NCBI RefSeq assembly: GCF_001640805.2
Contig: NC_066848.1
Coordinates: forward strand, 25,124,144 to 25,188,143
Direction of reading: 5' to 3'
DNA: 64,000 nt
DNA from: Lates calcarifer
Lineage: Eukaryota > Chordata > Actinopteri > Centropomidae
Part shown: positions 13,563 through 26,055 of the stretch, piece by piece
How positions within the stretch are numbered: position 1 is the first letter of the stretch
How the letters are laid out: every line of letters begins with the position of its first letter
The notes under the pieces: model-generated
What the model was told of the DNA's origin: nothing
The model's input: the letters and a program-made list of their open reading frames with translations, nothing else
Database searches by the model: none
Translations under genes and position numbers: made by a program

Positions 13563-16057
13563 CACTGTTAAAATTTTTTCAAGCAGGTATTGCCAGTTGC
13601 ATTATCTTACTGTAAAATCAACGGTATGTTGCTATTGCTAAAATTTACAGTTTGCTACTGTTTTTGTAAAAACAGCAAAAAAACTTTCTGCTTTTACAGT
13701 AAAATACCAATGAAACTGATTCTATATATGCTATTGATTACTTAACTGCTGACAAAAACTGCAGGACTACAGAAATATTTTTTCTAAAGCTTGTAATTTG
13801 ATAAATTACTCCTTGACATTTCTGCTATAAAACACCCATGTTTTAATACATTGAATAAAGACTGTCTTTGACATTTAAACTTCAAATTTTAGGACAAATA
13901 ACACATCTTCTTAGTATCTTTTTAAACCGTGACTATTAACCTTATGAAATAAAAATAAAAATAAATAAATAAATAAAAATTGAAGAACATTTAGGACAAA
14001 TAAACAGAAAAACAGAGTGAATAACTTAGACTTTGACTTGGAGTGTGGTTAGGAGACTAACAGTGAGTGTGAGTGTGTGTTCACTGACTTATAAAGTTGA
14101 TATAAAGTCCCACTCAAAGTCCATTCTTTTCTTTAGTAGACTGGAGACATGAGGGTTGACTAACATCATCTTTGCCCTGTCCAATCTTGGAGCCTCTCTC
14201 TGGATTTATCCCATTGACCCACCTGAAAGAGTGGTTGAGAGTTGGTGTGAAAGAAAAGTTTAGTAATTGAGATAATAATAATATAAATCTTTCGTATAGC
14301 CTAAATGATGTGCCCCTCAGTGCTGATCATTCAGTGGTGAATACAGCTTCTTAGTGTTTCACCTGAAACTCAACAAAGAAAAACCCATCTCAGCATTGGC
14401 ACTGCCATTATCACACTGCAAATGATGCAGTGCCAGGGAAGCTGGTTAACAGATGACCCCTCTTGTTTTAACAGAAGAAATGTATTTTAATATTATATGG
14501 ATCATGTACTGGTCTGAATGGGTGAGTAATTGCTACATACATTATGTGTGTGATGTGATGTAGAAAAAACAAAAAATGAAACTTACATTTGCCAGAAGGA
14601 TCAACCCCTCCAGGGTGACAGAAGTGAGTCATCTGCAGTTGGATGATGCAGAATGACAGCAGGTTAGGACTCAGTGACAGGACTCCCAGACAGTTGTGGG
14701 TTTGTTCTTGGGGAACTCCATGTTCCCTCCATAGCTAGCTCAAGTCCATGCAGCACTTTACTACTTTAAGTTAGAAATAAAAGTGAGTCAGTGAATCACA
14801 CTTGGCACTACAAAGTTAACATGGCATTTTGTTTTACTGTAGGGTATAGATTTAATCTAGGCTCCTTCTCACACTTCTTATGTCTGTTAAGATGTGATTT
14901 CAAACCTTCACATTTTTTGGAAGTTCTTACTGTGGTCAGGGATGCAACACCTAAGGACTAAGTTAGGAGTGTTTGACATAGGCCACTATAGTGCTAGACT
15001 GATGTCCACAGATGTGACATGGAAATATAAATATAAAGTGAACACAACTAAGGCACAAAGGAAAACTCAGTCTGAACAGAACATGTGAACAGAGGTGGTT
15101 CTACTGGAGCTTTACCAGCTCCGCCAGCTCTAACTGACATTAGCACTCTGTACGGGGACAGTTCAACCGAAGTTAACATTTTGACTGTAGGATTTGGTAG
15201 TTTCGTAGTTTAGCTAGCTAACTAATGTTAGCTAACAAGCTCTCTGTCAGTTCAGGCGCCACACTCACAGTAAAGAACTGCTGTTTACATAAAACGAGCC
15301 ACATCGCTTTGAGACATGCACTTGGCAAATGTTAACGTAACACAAAGTAATGTGAACATGAGAAGCTGAAACTCACTCTGTTATGTGGAGGATCAGGATC
15401 AGAGGTCCAGCTCCTCTCTGCAGTGACACACCTTCAAACTGCCACTGAGGGATTTTTCCCGCTTAGCAGCTTCACAGACCTGTACTTAGAAATGGCTAAC
15501 GTTAGCTGACAAAGTACTCCCACAGTGAGTGTCCTCCTGTGATGTTAGTGTGTCGACTTGGACTGTAATCTCAAAAATGAATTCAACTGAATTCAAGTCT
15601 AATGCCCTTGCCGTTCATTAAAAAAAACAACAACAACAACGTTAGCAAAGAATGCGTTCATGAGTCAAATGGTTATCTTGCTGTTGAGACCGTATCACTA
15701 CACAATAGGAGCTTGACTGGAGTCGTGATGTATTTTGCATATAGATGCTAACGAGCAAAACGAAAAGGCTCTCACCTTTTCATCTGCAGGATGAAAATAG
15801 GTGAAAAATTCCCCGCCATTCCCCGTTCAGTCAAAAATATGAGCTCACGTTGTTTTTGTTTTCCCAAAATGCAATTCAGATAATACAGGAAAGTACAGTT
15901 TTCTTTCTTCCGAGCAATTATACAGTAAAATACCATAAAAAATAATACCTGTAGTGCCGTAAAAAACCATTTTACCAAGAAATATATTACATTTAAAGAT
16001 AACTGGATTACACTGTTGATATTTTCATGTAAATTTACAGCAATTTATTACAGTGTA
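13563..16057. mobile_element. Possible non-autonomous DNA transposon, or two related terminal fragments
   Basis: The left end starts with ACACTGTTAAAAT at 13564 and the right end finishes with TTATTACAGTGTAG near 16046-16059, so the outer bases are inverted relative to each other. Subterminal sequences at both ends share the phrase ACAGTAAAATACC (about 13694 and 15923) and are full of paired TTACAG/CTGTAA words, as in common teleost elements beginning TACACTGTAA. The interior (15090-15640) has higher GC and palindromic GCTAGC/GTTAGCTAAC words. No transposase frame was seen. A clean target duplication was not established, and two independent short insertions are the alternative. Confidence 0.4.
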
Positions 16058-19000
16058 GGATTAATTGTGTGTGTTGGTTTCTGGTGTAGGAACCCTGTGT
16101 TCTCAGGCCAGTGACAACTCTATGTTAATGGGTACTTCCAGATAATCTGCCCAGCTAATGTACTGTAGTCAAGGCACAGCTACAGTGCTGCAATGACTGG
16201 AGGAGAGTTTGTAGATGTTTTCCTGTTTCTGTAGGGGGACAAAAGACTAAAAGTGCATGTGAGAGGCCTTAAAGGATAATGCTGTTGTTTCTCAAAAATT
16301 GTTGTGTTGCTAATGAATCTCATGAAAAGACCAAAATAAAAAATCAGTGTATCATATCCAACAAGTATTGTGTGTGTATGAAAAGCCTGATGCCTTAGTC
16401 CTCTGTGCCACAGAGCTCCACTGTTATCCAAAAATATTAAAAACACATTAGAGTCACACTGTCATACTGCACGATGTGTTCCTTTATTACCATGAACATA
16501 CACACTACAAGCACACGCAATTGTCTTCTGTTATAACGTTATGGTATAGAATACAGACATCTTATAAATGTAGAAAGAATAGTAACTAATGTATAGCACA
16601 GGCCATTTGTATTTATGGCAGTACATGTCATTTTTGTCATTTAAAAGACAGAAAATGTTTCAGTGCCGTTATACTAATCTGCTGTTGACAATACAATATT
16701 TTAAGTGTGACATACCAGACAGCCTAAAACCTGCAACAAAGCCTTAGCCGTAATTGATTTTTTTCTGTACATTCTCTGTGAGTAGTTTTAGATAACACTC
16801 TTTTGTCCCGCAGACAGCGCCTTGCTGTAGTAATTGTCGCAGGTGTAATTTGAGCAGTTCCTTTGTATCTGTGCAACAGTTGCGTCCCCATTGGCAGTCA
16901 TAGTGTGCATCAAGACTAAAGCATGAGGGGAACAATAGAAAGCATCATAAAAGCTTTGAAAATAAATAATGTTTTTTCTTCCCCTCTCTCACCACTCAGG
17001 CTACCATTTGTCAGAACACAGATGAGTTTGTTTTTTGAGGGTTTTTTTTTTTTTTTTTTTTTTTTTTCAGGGAAAATCTTTTGGGGGTGTTTGGAAACAC
17101 AACAGGCTTGACTGTGATTCTCTGTTTAACCTCATCTTAACTGTACTGGGTGATTAAGAGTTACAGCAGATTATTCCTGCTGGGAGCTGTAAGAATGTAA
17201 CTGTTGAACGGTGTGATGTCGGTGGCAACCTGTGTATTGGCAGTGGGCCCCTCAGTCAAGTGATTTCTCCTTCTACCTCCCTCTCTCAAAACATTTCACT
17301 TCTACAAGGGTCCATTAAAAGTTGGACAAATTTATTTGTATTTTATTCATGTTTAATATTTTATTGAAGGTCCTGAGAAAAGAGCAGAACTAAACAATAA
17401 GTATTAGCCTCTTTTTAATTGTAATGTAATGTATTTATTTTTTAAAGGCTCAGTAATTTCTTAAAACAGCTGTCCACTGCGTTTTTTTTTTTTTTTTTAG
17501 TAAACATCACTTAGACAAGGAAATCATGCATTTGTTGGGTACTATTTTCAGCAGAGGATTAATCCACATTCAGTGCTGTAGTATTTCCAGCAGCTGAATT
17601 ACAGTGTACATGTAATGTATATGTTGAAAAGACTGTTTACTGTTTGCAACATGGGATAAGAGGTTACAAGTAGACAAAGGCTGGAATCCACTGATTTAGG
17701 AAAATCAAATTAGTGGTTAACATGAGACCACCAGGCACAACTAGCTTTTAGTAAATGTATTAGTTATCGCACAAAGTGTTTACAACATAACTTAATTGCA
17801 TGAAATATTACTAGAGCGATTTTAATTGAGTTTCATGTGGGAGACCAGTGTACATTTCCCATGTGAAACCGACAGTCAGCGTTGTTTCCTTCATCCATAA
17901 CCATTCCACAGCCCGCTTAATTAAAACCAAACCAAGTAGAGACTGTTCAAATTGTGACTGTTCCACAACGTAAACCATGTGTTTATTACTGTTACCATAA
18001 CAACAAAAGTCCAATCCGCCTGCTACTGGCACACTTCTACAGGTCATATTATTGACCTGTAAAAACCCAAAGCCAAAACCTCCTCTCTACCATGAAGACA
18101 CGGAAAGACGACAGACTACACGCACAAAAGAGGCAAGACTCAAAGGACATCACTAACACAGAGGGAGAAGAGACAAAAGACACTAAGAGATGATGGAGCA
18201 GTCATCATGTGTTGCAGACAACACTTAATGTAAGAACAGTGATAAATAAACACAGAGCAAACACTGGCTGAGGATCCAGATCAAATGTAGTATTGACAGT
18301 CATTATTTTTACTCTGCTGTTAAAACTAAGCATCCATTTGTTGGAGGACTGAGCACTTTTACAGTGGGCCTATAGTTTCTGTCCAGAACATCTACAGCAC
18401 ACTGCAAGTCAGCTAATGAGGTGGTGCTGTATGACTTAGACACAGCTGCACGGCACATCTAAAGGAAGAGGACAGGGCAAATACAGCGAATGACAGCAAC
18501 CCAATGATTATGTGATTTAAACAAAGACACACCCAAACAAAATAAAATCCATACTGGCTCAACCATGTCTGGAGGGGCACTATTTACTCTGAAGTGTTGA
18601 GATTTGTGGGAAAGATAAAGAGATTCAGATATCTTTCAAACACAAACGATGCTGCAATATCTTCTCGCAGATGAAAGGCTGCACACACGCAACAATTAAA
18701 AGAGCTGAGTAGATACACAAGTGCTTGAGAACATGATCACATTTTCACCGTCATACAATTGGTCTCACTTGTGGTCGATCATTTTCTTGCAGACATTCAA
18801 CAGGAAAGCAGGAAAATCGATAAAGGTATGCAGCAAACGGTTGTCACAGAACAAAACAGAGCAGTCACATACAAGCAGTGATGAATACTTAGATGAATAT
18901 ATCAGGTATGAGAAAAATTTAGCTCTTCTCCTCTTTTTGTCTTTCACAATTGCAGCAACATTGTTGACAAGTGTTTTGCAAGATGGTTTTCATCAATCAG

Positions 19001-21994
19001 TGGGACTTATTAGAACTATCTTTATGCCAAGTTCAAAGCCGGACCCATAGGTGGAGGCAGACACAGTCAAGGATTGTAAATGACGTTGACTATGGGACTA
19101 AAACATATATCGCTTTTATAATTCTTTACACCAGTAAAATAAATGTTCATACATTCTCATATATCCTAGACAAAGGAAAGTGATTCAATCTGGTAATGTC
19201 TCATCTAATCAAACCATTCTTTTCATTTCACTTGCTGTCATATAAAAGATGTCCTTGGAGCTTCATTAGCTTTCAAAATTAAAAAAAAAAAAAAAAAAAA
19301 AAACTTTTTGCAGATGTTATAAAGTGATAAAGTGTGTATAAAGTCTAAGTACCTCTTATTGCTGAACTCTTGACACATATTTATTATTAAGACTATGCAC
19401 TTAGGTATGATCCCAAAAGTTTTGATGTTAGCTCATGTTCCTCCTCTTCTTGTAGGTAGTTGTTCTTATGATCTAAATAACTATCACCCAATCTAAAAGC
19501 TACTCCACCTAATAACAGTTTTAGAAGCCCTAATCAACAGTCCAAGGTGTGTTTTGGATTCCTAAATGACTGGCATTTTGCCAGAGAGTTGTGCTGTAAA
19601 TGATGAAGCTTCAGCTTATTGTTTATTACTTTACAAATTTAGACATGATCTAAGGTTATTATTTAATGATTTATTTATCTCATTTTAACTATTGAATACA
19701 AAGACAATAAATAATAATAAACAGAATATTTTACAACTGTTAATCTTGTAAGACAAGGTTAATTTAGACATACCACACAGCCAGAAGGCACTTAAATACA
19801 CACTAAAACCTTTGTTTGCTCACGATCCAACACAGTAAAACACATCTTTATTGTCCACTGTGGTGAATTTGTCTTTGACTATACAACATGAAGAACAAGA
19901 AAAACAACAAGGTGTAAAAAATAGGAGTATTACTGAAATGTAAATCATCTCTCTAGTGTCAGGGATTATAAGAAGGAGCAGGCAAAACAAACAAACAAAA
20001 CAATGACAAAGAACATGATTTAATATTTAAATTGTAGTTCACGATCAAGGCAAACTTGTAAATATTCAGCATGTACAGTCTGTCAAAACAAAGATGTTTG
20101 TAAAAAAATAAAATAAAAAAAGCACATTACAAATACACAAACAATTGATTAATCAATTAATAAAACTTAAACAATAACATTTTGATAATCAGAATCAATT
20201 AACAGGCAGAAATTCCAAACATTCTCTGTTTTGCATCACTGGAAAGAAACTCAGTGTCTTCGGACAATACAAGACATTTGACAATGTCACTCAAAGTGAG
20301 ATGGGAATTTTTTTGCTCATTTCTGACATTTTATAATCAATAAGACTGAACATTGTTGCCATTAAGACAGTCCCATCATGTAATAGCAATGGTCTCTGCA
20401 CTGATCTTAACTCAACTTAACAATATGGTAGTAGGCAGGAAATGATGTGACGTATATAGTTTAGTTGACATCATAGAATTTAACAATGCAAGTGCATTTT
20501 ACCAAAATGGAAGTTGTTATTTATGATGCTGTTGTGTTTAAATGACGGCATTTTACAGTGTCTCATTTCAGCTTAGTATTATCTTCTAATATCCTGTCCT
20601 GAATCCTGTCCTTAGGAATTTAAAAAGACTCAGGTCATGAATTCAAATCACCTCAGCAGCACCCCACCCCAAAAGACTAATAAATAAACCTTTTAAAATA
20701 TATACTTATTAATGTATACTACATTATACTGTCACGTTTCAATTATATTTTCTATTATAATTTCTGCAAATTTTAATTCCCTAAATGCTGCTTCAAAGCC
20801 TTTTCCTCACGGCCAGGATATAATCTGAGAGGAAAAATATAAAATCTTTATCTTATATATTGATTTAACTTAAAAAATTTAAATAGTTTGATCTGAAAAC
20901 AATAAAAAATTTAGGATATTTTGTCAAATATCAGAATCAGCCTCCTTGAGTCATTGAAATACACAATTTGCTTGACACAATGCTGAGAATATGAAATCTG
21001 TGCTCTCAGCTGTAGCTACAACCCTGACAGACCTCACATGTACTGACAGAGTATTTAAAATTAACGAGCAAACTCAGACTCTTGGACATTAGCTTGTCTC
21101 CCTGATCACAACATTACACAAGTTAAAATATTTACTCACCTGATACAAAAACCTGGACCTTTGCCATATCTACAATGGTTGAGCAAACACCTTGTTTGAT
21201 TTACATGTAATCATATTTTGATTTGCTATTCTTCCAGTCCATAACCGAAAGGCCAGTTCACCACCATAAATTATGATGATTATTATGATGGTGGAATACA
21301 CACAGATTTGCATATGAAGTCTTGGTTCCTGTGCCAGGGGCCATTAGCCAGAAGGTTGTGGACACATAATCGACAGCAGGAAGCTGGAAGATTTGTAATG
21401 TTTCAGCACCAGTTGAGATGTGTGACAATTAAACCTCTGGCGCCCTCATGTGGTTGCCGAAGGTAATACTCTTTATCTTTATTAACAGCATGAGACACTG
21501 GTTTAGGAATTAACCTGCAGCCAAAGGACTGGGTCAGATCCATCAGTGAGGTAGTTTGGTAACTGTCTGTAATGAAAGCCTGCATACATGTTTGACTCTT
21601 GGTGGAAAACAGCTGGCCTTAGTTATTCTCACTTACCAAGATTTACACCAGCCCATATCTAACAAACTGCTAAAAGTGAAATTTTTCGTAACTCACAAAC
21701 TTAAGAATAAAAACTCATTATCAAAGCTCTTTTGACTTAAACATGCTATTCAACGAAACAGAGCTCTTAAGTTGATTAAGAGTAAATCCTGCAGTATAGA
21801 AACAGAGCTGAGCTGGTGTGATAATAACAATAATTATTTTTTAAAAAATACATTAGCTGAGGCAGTATCCTTAATGATGGAGTAGCATTTAATAGGATGT
21901 TACATTTTGATGTTACTTTTTCTCTCTTTTTTAGATATTTATTTTATATATTTATTTCCCATGTTAATTATTTTTGGTGATTTTCTGGTGATTT
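16058..21994. other. Intergenic, vax1 to kcnk18, middle part
   Basis: No gene recognised. It contains a T run at 17042-17067, a T run near 17482-17498, an A run at 19281-19303 and a dispersed repeat at 17870-18050. Open frames are short and show no domain. Confidence 0.55.
17870..18050 (+). repeat. Dispersed repeat, related to 46975-47125
   Basis: Shares an ordered series of words with 46975-47125: TTATTA(C/T)TGTTACCAT(A/G)ACAA, then a GTCCA core, then CTGGCACACTTC. I recognise it as an interspersed fish repeat but cannot name the family. Confidence 0.5.
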
Positions 21995-22160
<166 letters not shown>

Positions 22161-22162
22161 TT

Positions 22163-22877
22163 TGACTTTTGACCCTTTTATTTTTTGACTTTTTTTTAGA
22201 CTTGTATTCCTGAAACTGCTGATCTCCTGGGAAAAAAAAACCAGAAAGGCTACAGTTACTCAGATAACCACTTTTTCAAACTGTGCTGAGCAGAAGAGTA
22301 TCTCAGAGTGATCAGCACCTCCAACCTTGAGGTGGATGGCAGGCTCAGAATTTGACTTCAACAGCATGAATCCATGGAGCCAACCTGCCTTGTGTCATCA
22401 GTCCAGGCTGCTGCTGGTGGTGGTGTAATGGTGTGTGGAATGTTTTCTTGACTCGCTTTGGGCCTTTAACACCAATCAGTCATGGTCTGAATGCCACAGT
22501 CTATCTGAGTATTGTTGCTGACCATGTTCATCCCTTTATGACCACAGTTTACCATCTTCTAATGGCTACTTCCAGCAGGATAATGCTCCATGTCATAAAG
22601 CTAAAGTCGTCTCAAACTGAGCTCATGAACATGACAGTGAGTTCAGTGAACTTCAGTGACCTCCCCAGTCACCAGATCTGAATCCAGTAGAACACCTTTG
22701 ATGTGAGTAGATGTGGTAGAACAGGAGGTTGGCAGCATGAATGTGCAGCTGACAAATCAGCAGAAATGATGTGATGCAGTCATGTCAACATGGAGCAGAA
22801 TCTCAGAGGAAAGTTTCCAACATCTTGTTGAATCTATGCTGCTAAGACCTGAGCCTGTTAGAGAGCAGAGGGAGGAG
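22163..22877 (+). mobile_element. Tc1/mariner-like transposon, copy A, internally deleted
   Basis: Degenerate copy of the same Tc1-like element as 45655-46735 and 58405-59173. Compared with copy B it lacks 159 bases between two GATGG pentamers (junction 22335-22339), which removes the conserved NWTVEDWKHVAWSD segment. It keeps the 3' part, with FQQDNAPCHKAKV and a stop-interrupted PPQSPDLNPVEHL. It carries several in-frame stops and no intact terminal repeats, so it is inactive. Confidence 0.85.
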
Positions 22878-23659
22878 TGTGTCTTACTCACAGACCTTTT
22901 ATACTTTTGAGTTTGAAGTTCAGAGCATTCCATAGTGTAAACCTCAGGCATTTCTTAAATATGAGCAGGTCTATAGCTGCGATACACAATGTCTGCTCGG
23001 AAAGGTGTTTTGCTGGCCTCCAAGCACTGTACTTGGAATCCTTGTTTATTTGAAAACATCATAAATCTTTTGGGGTCATCTGTGTTCTTCTAATTTTGTT
23101 TGCTTGTCTCTGTGTTGTAAATGTGTTGTTTGGAAGTGTTTGTGTATGTATTGAGTTTTGTACTCCACAGCACCACAGTCATGTTGTTAGGAGATGTCAT
23201 GTTGACAGACTGCTATCTGTATAGCCAGTGGTTAAGCCAGGGCTTAAAGTGCATGGCTCTGATGGTTAATAGAGTTAAAAGAGTGAGCTTTGTGTATTTT
23301 CCATGGACCAGGCATATAAACTACTGCAACCCTGTCCAGTAAAAATGACATTTATGTGCTGCTAAATGGTTTTGTCTGCTCTGTTTTGGAGGAAACATTA
23401 TTGCTTCCTGGATCATGTTTTTACCCAGTGCAGAAAGTGTTTGATTCTTGAATGGACTGGGATAGATGCATGTGTGTTGACTTGGCCAGGCTACAGAAAA
23501 AGTTGAAATCTTATGTTTAACAAAGCTGACAGTGAACAGGAATTCAAGTTTTTCTCTGCATAATTTCATTTTCTTACACACCTGTCTACTAGGTGTTTGT
23601 GTCAAGATGTACCTGACATTTGATCTTTTTCTCTAATCTGAATTTTGAGCTTTTCTGGA
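22878..23659. other. Intergenic sequence between Tc1 copy A and the next repeat
   Basis: No gene, tandem repeat or identifiable transposon seen. Small open frames (such as 23121-23342) show no domain. Confidence 0.5.
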
Positions 23660-24110
23660 CACAACAGTAACAAGGGTCTACAACCATGCTAATGCAGCTC
23701 TGAGAGGCTGTACTTAGACAAAGGCTGTTTTTTTTTTTTTTTCAGTATCATACTCACAATGACATTGTTAACATGCTGATGTTTAGCAGGTATAATATTT
23801 ACTACATTCACCATCTTAGCTGGGATTGGATCTAGCTCCCTGCAACCCCTAAGGATAAGCTGTATAATAATAATTAATGGATGGATATTTACCATCTTAG
23901 TTTGGTGTGTTAGCATGTTAACATATGTTAATTAGCACCAAACACAAAGCACAGCTGTAACTAATGAAGATGTCGTGAGTTTATCAGGTCATAAACCAAA
24001 GTACTGGACAAAATGAAATTTTAAGATGATGATGGTGTTAGAGGAAAAATCAGGGGATCACCAAAGTCATGCATCAATGTCTGAATCAACAATCCATCCA
24101 AAAGTTATCA
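23660..24110 (+). repeat. Common teleost interspersed repeat (unnamed), with a nested second repeat
   Basis: Matches a repeat I recognise from many fish genomes, with phrases such as GCTGATGTTTAGCAGGTATAA, TTAGCATGTTAACAT, GGTCATAAACCAAAGTACTGG and CAGGGGATCACCAAAGT. A piece at about 23823-23885 interrupts it (CCCTGCAACCCCTAAGGATAAGC and AATGGATGGAT), like the 3' end of the SINE-like family seen at 41790. A reverse-oriented fragment of the main repeat lies at 30680-30885. Confidence 0.65.
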
Positions 24111-24396
24111 AGACTTTTCAATAAAAACCGCAAATGTCTTCTTTGCTGTTGCAAATGATTGCAACAGGATTTGGCTCTGGACCTCATTATCAGTGCTGCT
24201 GTCTTCAGAGACAATATTCCCCAGATATCTGAACAATGGGACCACTGACAGTTGTTCCTCAGCAACAGTGAAGACTGGTGGTGTGGGTGGGATGTTGGCA
24301 CTCTACTGGCAGACTACTCATGTTGGTGGTGGCCCATCATGCTGTACACTTTCTCACTGCTCTAAACTGTGTAGTGCCCAAACCCTATATATGTAT

Positions 24397-24422
24397 GTAT
24401 ATATATATATATATATATATAT
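24397..24422. repeat. (TA)n microsatellite at the 3' end of a LINE fragment
   Basis: TATG/TA tract directly next to the reverse transcriptase fragment at 24424-24720. On the minus strand it sits immediately after the coding remnant. Confidence 0.85.
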
Positions 24423-24423
24423 A

Positions 24424-24720
24424 GGGGAAAGGGTCAGACTCTCGTCCTCTTATGGTCACCTGCGCAGTCATTTTATCGTGAAACTGGCAGAGGATGTCAA
24501 TAGATTTGTTGGGGCATCCCAACCTGAGGAGGATGTCCCACAAAAGGTGTCTCTGAACAGTGTTGAAGACTTTGGGGAGGTTTACAAAGGTCCTAAACAA
24601 GTCCTCGTGTTGTTCCCAGCACTGTTCCTGAAGCTGCTGGGTTGTGAAAACAATATCAACCGTGCTCCTGTTCTTAAGCAACACGACCTGGAACTGCTTT
24701 GCTGTCTCTGGGTCTGGACA
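24424..24720 (-). mobile_element. Non-LTR (LINE) reverse transcriptase fragment
   Basis: The minus-strand frame reads through a truncated RT palm region: KNRSTVDIVFTTQQLQEQC, then EQHEDLFRTFVNLPKVFNTV, matching the RT block usually written AF.DL.KAFDTV, then LLWDILLRLGCP and QFHDKM. The catalytic region beyond this point is absent and the aspartate of the first block is replaced by Asn, so it is a dead remnant. The clade cannot be decided from this piece. Confidence 0.8.
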
Positions 24721-24769
24721 GCTCACCATCTTCAAGGGGAAAATGAATCCCAAGTTTAACAGTGTATCT

Positions 24770-25060
24770 TAAAGGACAATGTCAGGGTGGCTGTCCAAGA
24801 GCTGAAGATCAGGAGAAGTTGGTGATGCAGCAAGACAGTGGTCCTAAATGTTGAAGTAAATCTGCTACAGAATGACTTCAAATGCATTAAAACCCACCTC
24901 CTGGATTGAGAGCTCAGACCCTAACCCATCAGAGATTCTGTGGAAGCTCATAGCACTGTTTACACCAAACATCCTTCAATTTAGCATCTTGCTGCCTGAA
25001 GTGAAGTCATTCAAGCATCTTAAGAGTTTTGTGAGATTGAGAGGGAGATTGGTGCAGCCT
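24770..25060 (+). mobile_element. Second Tc1-like transposase fragment, different family
   Basis: Plus-strand pieces in shifting frames resemble the C-terminal third of a Tc1-type transposase: VQELKIRR, then MQQDSGPK (usually QQDNDPKH, around the catalytic Asp), then SDPNPSEILWKLI (usually SPDLNPIEMLW). It carries stops and frameshifts. It differs from copies A, B and C, whose equivalent reads QDNAPCHKAK. Confidence 0.6.
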
Positions 25061-25877
25061 TAGTAGTAATGTAAATGTCATACAGTACAGTAATGGGCTT
25101 TGGGTACTGATCAAAAGAATGAGAAGAATAGGTGTAAGTGACCAAAATGAGGAGCAAGATACGGTGATTCAGTCAAAGTAATAGAATCTTGAACGTAAAT
25201 GATCTTCACCCTGCCAAGACAATGGCACACTGCAGATACCATTAGGTCTACATGCCTGCATTTACCATAGACTGCAGACTGAGATCCATTAATTTCAATG
25301 AAATTAACACAATCAGTTAATCTGTTTGTAAAGGTGAAGTAAATCAGGGAATATTTCAAATGTGGGGTTCAACTGTTCAACATTAAAAACAATGAGTCGG
25401 CACAATCTGAAATCTCTGTACATTTCTGCCATCTTTTCTCAGTATATTACAATGACCCTGTGAAGTTTTCACTGTGAGTAACACTGAGAAAGGATTACAT
25501 TATTTCTGTATTTCATAATAAAAGACAACTGAAGAACACTTCACTGGAATCATGTTATTTTCAGAATTAAGGTTTCCGACAATATCCACTTTTCAAGTGC
25601 TAACCCAGTCTATTGCAACAGAGAAATAGCATAGTAAAACCTAAAGGTACAATCCATATATATATACACAAAACAATTAGCACGAGTATCAAAACTGAAA
25701 ACTGGATTGACTGAAAAGGAATTAGACCCTGCCAACACTCTCAAACTGACTGACTGGTCAAATGATAATGAAATAATGGCTCAGTTTGAGTTATTAAATT
25801 TACCTGATGCTGCCTAAGGTTTATTTCCATTCAAAATACTATAGTAAACTGATCATGTTTCAAAAGTCATTACTTGA
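25061..25877. other. Intergenic
   Basis: No gene seen. 25100-25170 has loose similarity to a fish LINE non-coding segment (AAAGAATGAGA ... CAAAATGAGG), too weak to call. The rest shows nothing recognisable. Confidence 0.4.
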
Positions 25878-26055
25878 GAGGCACCCTGGTTGCTCACCTG
25901 GTAGTGCTTTCCACTAATCGAGGCTGAGTCCTTGCTGCAGTTGCCCAGGTTCAAATCTGGCCTGGGATAGTTGCTGTATGTCATCCCCTCTCTCTTCCCT
26001 GCCTTTTCTGTCGCTCTCTATGACTATCAAAAAATCAAAAATGCCAAGGGAAAAA
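25878..26055 (+). mobile_element. tRNA-derived SINE
   Basis: Has the order of a teleost tRNA-head SINE: a box A-like part (GGTTGCTCACCTGGTAGTGC), a box B-like part (CCAGGTTCAAATCTGGCC at about 25947-25964), then the shared body TGCTGTATGTCATCCCCTCTCTC and TCTATGACTATCAAA, and an A-rich tail. Mutations in the head make a functional tRNA unlikely. Confidence 0.8.

Noticed and set aside
24193..24759. 188-codon plus-strand frame
   Set aside because: It is the antisense of the LINE reverse transcriptase remnant combined with a TA microsatellite.
25940..25970. Possible tRNA gene (box B-like sequence)
   Set aside because: The cloverleaf cannot be completed and the sequence continues into a SINE body and A-rich tail.
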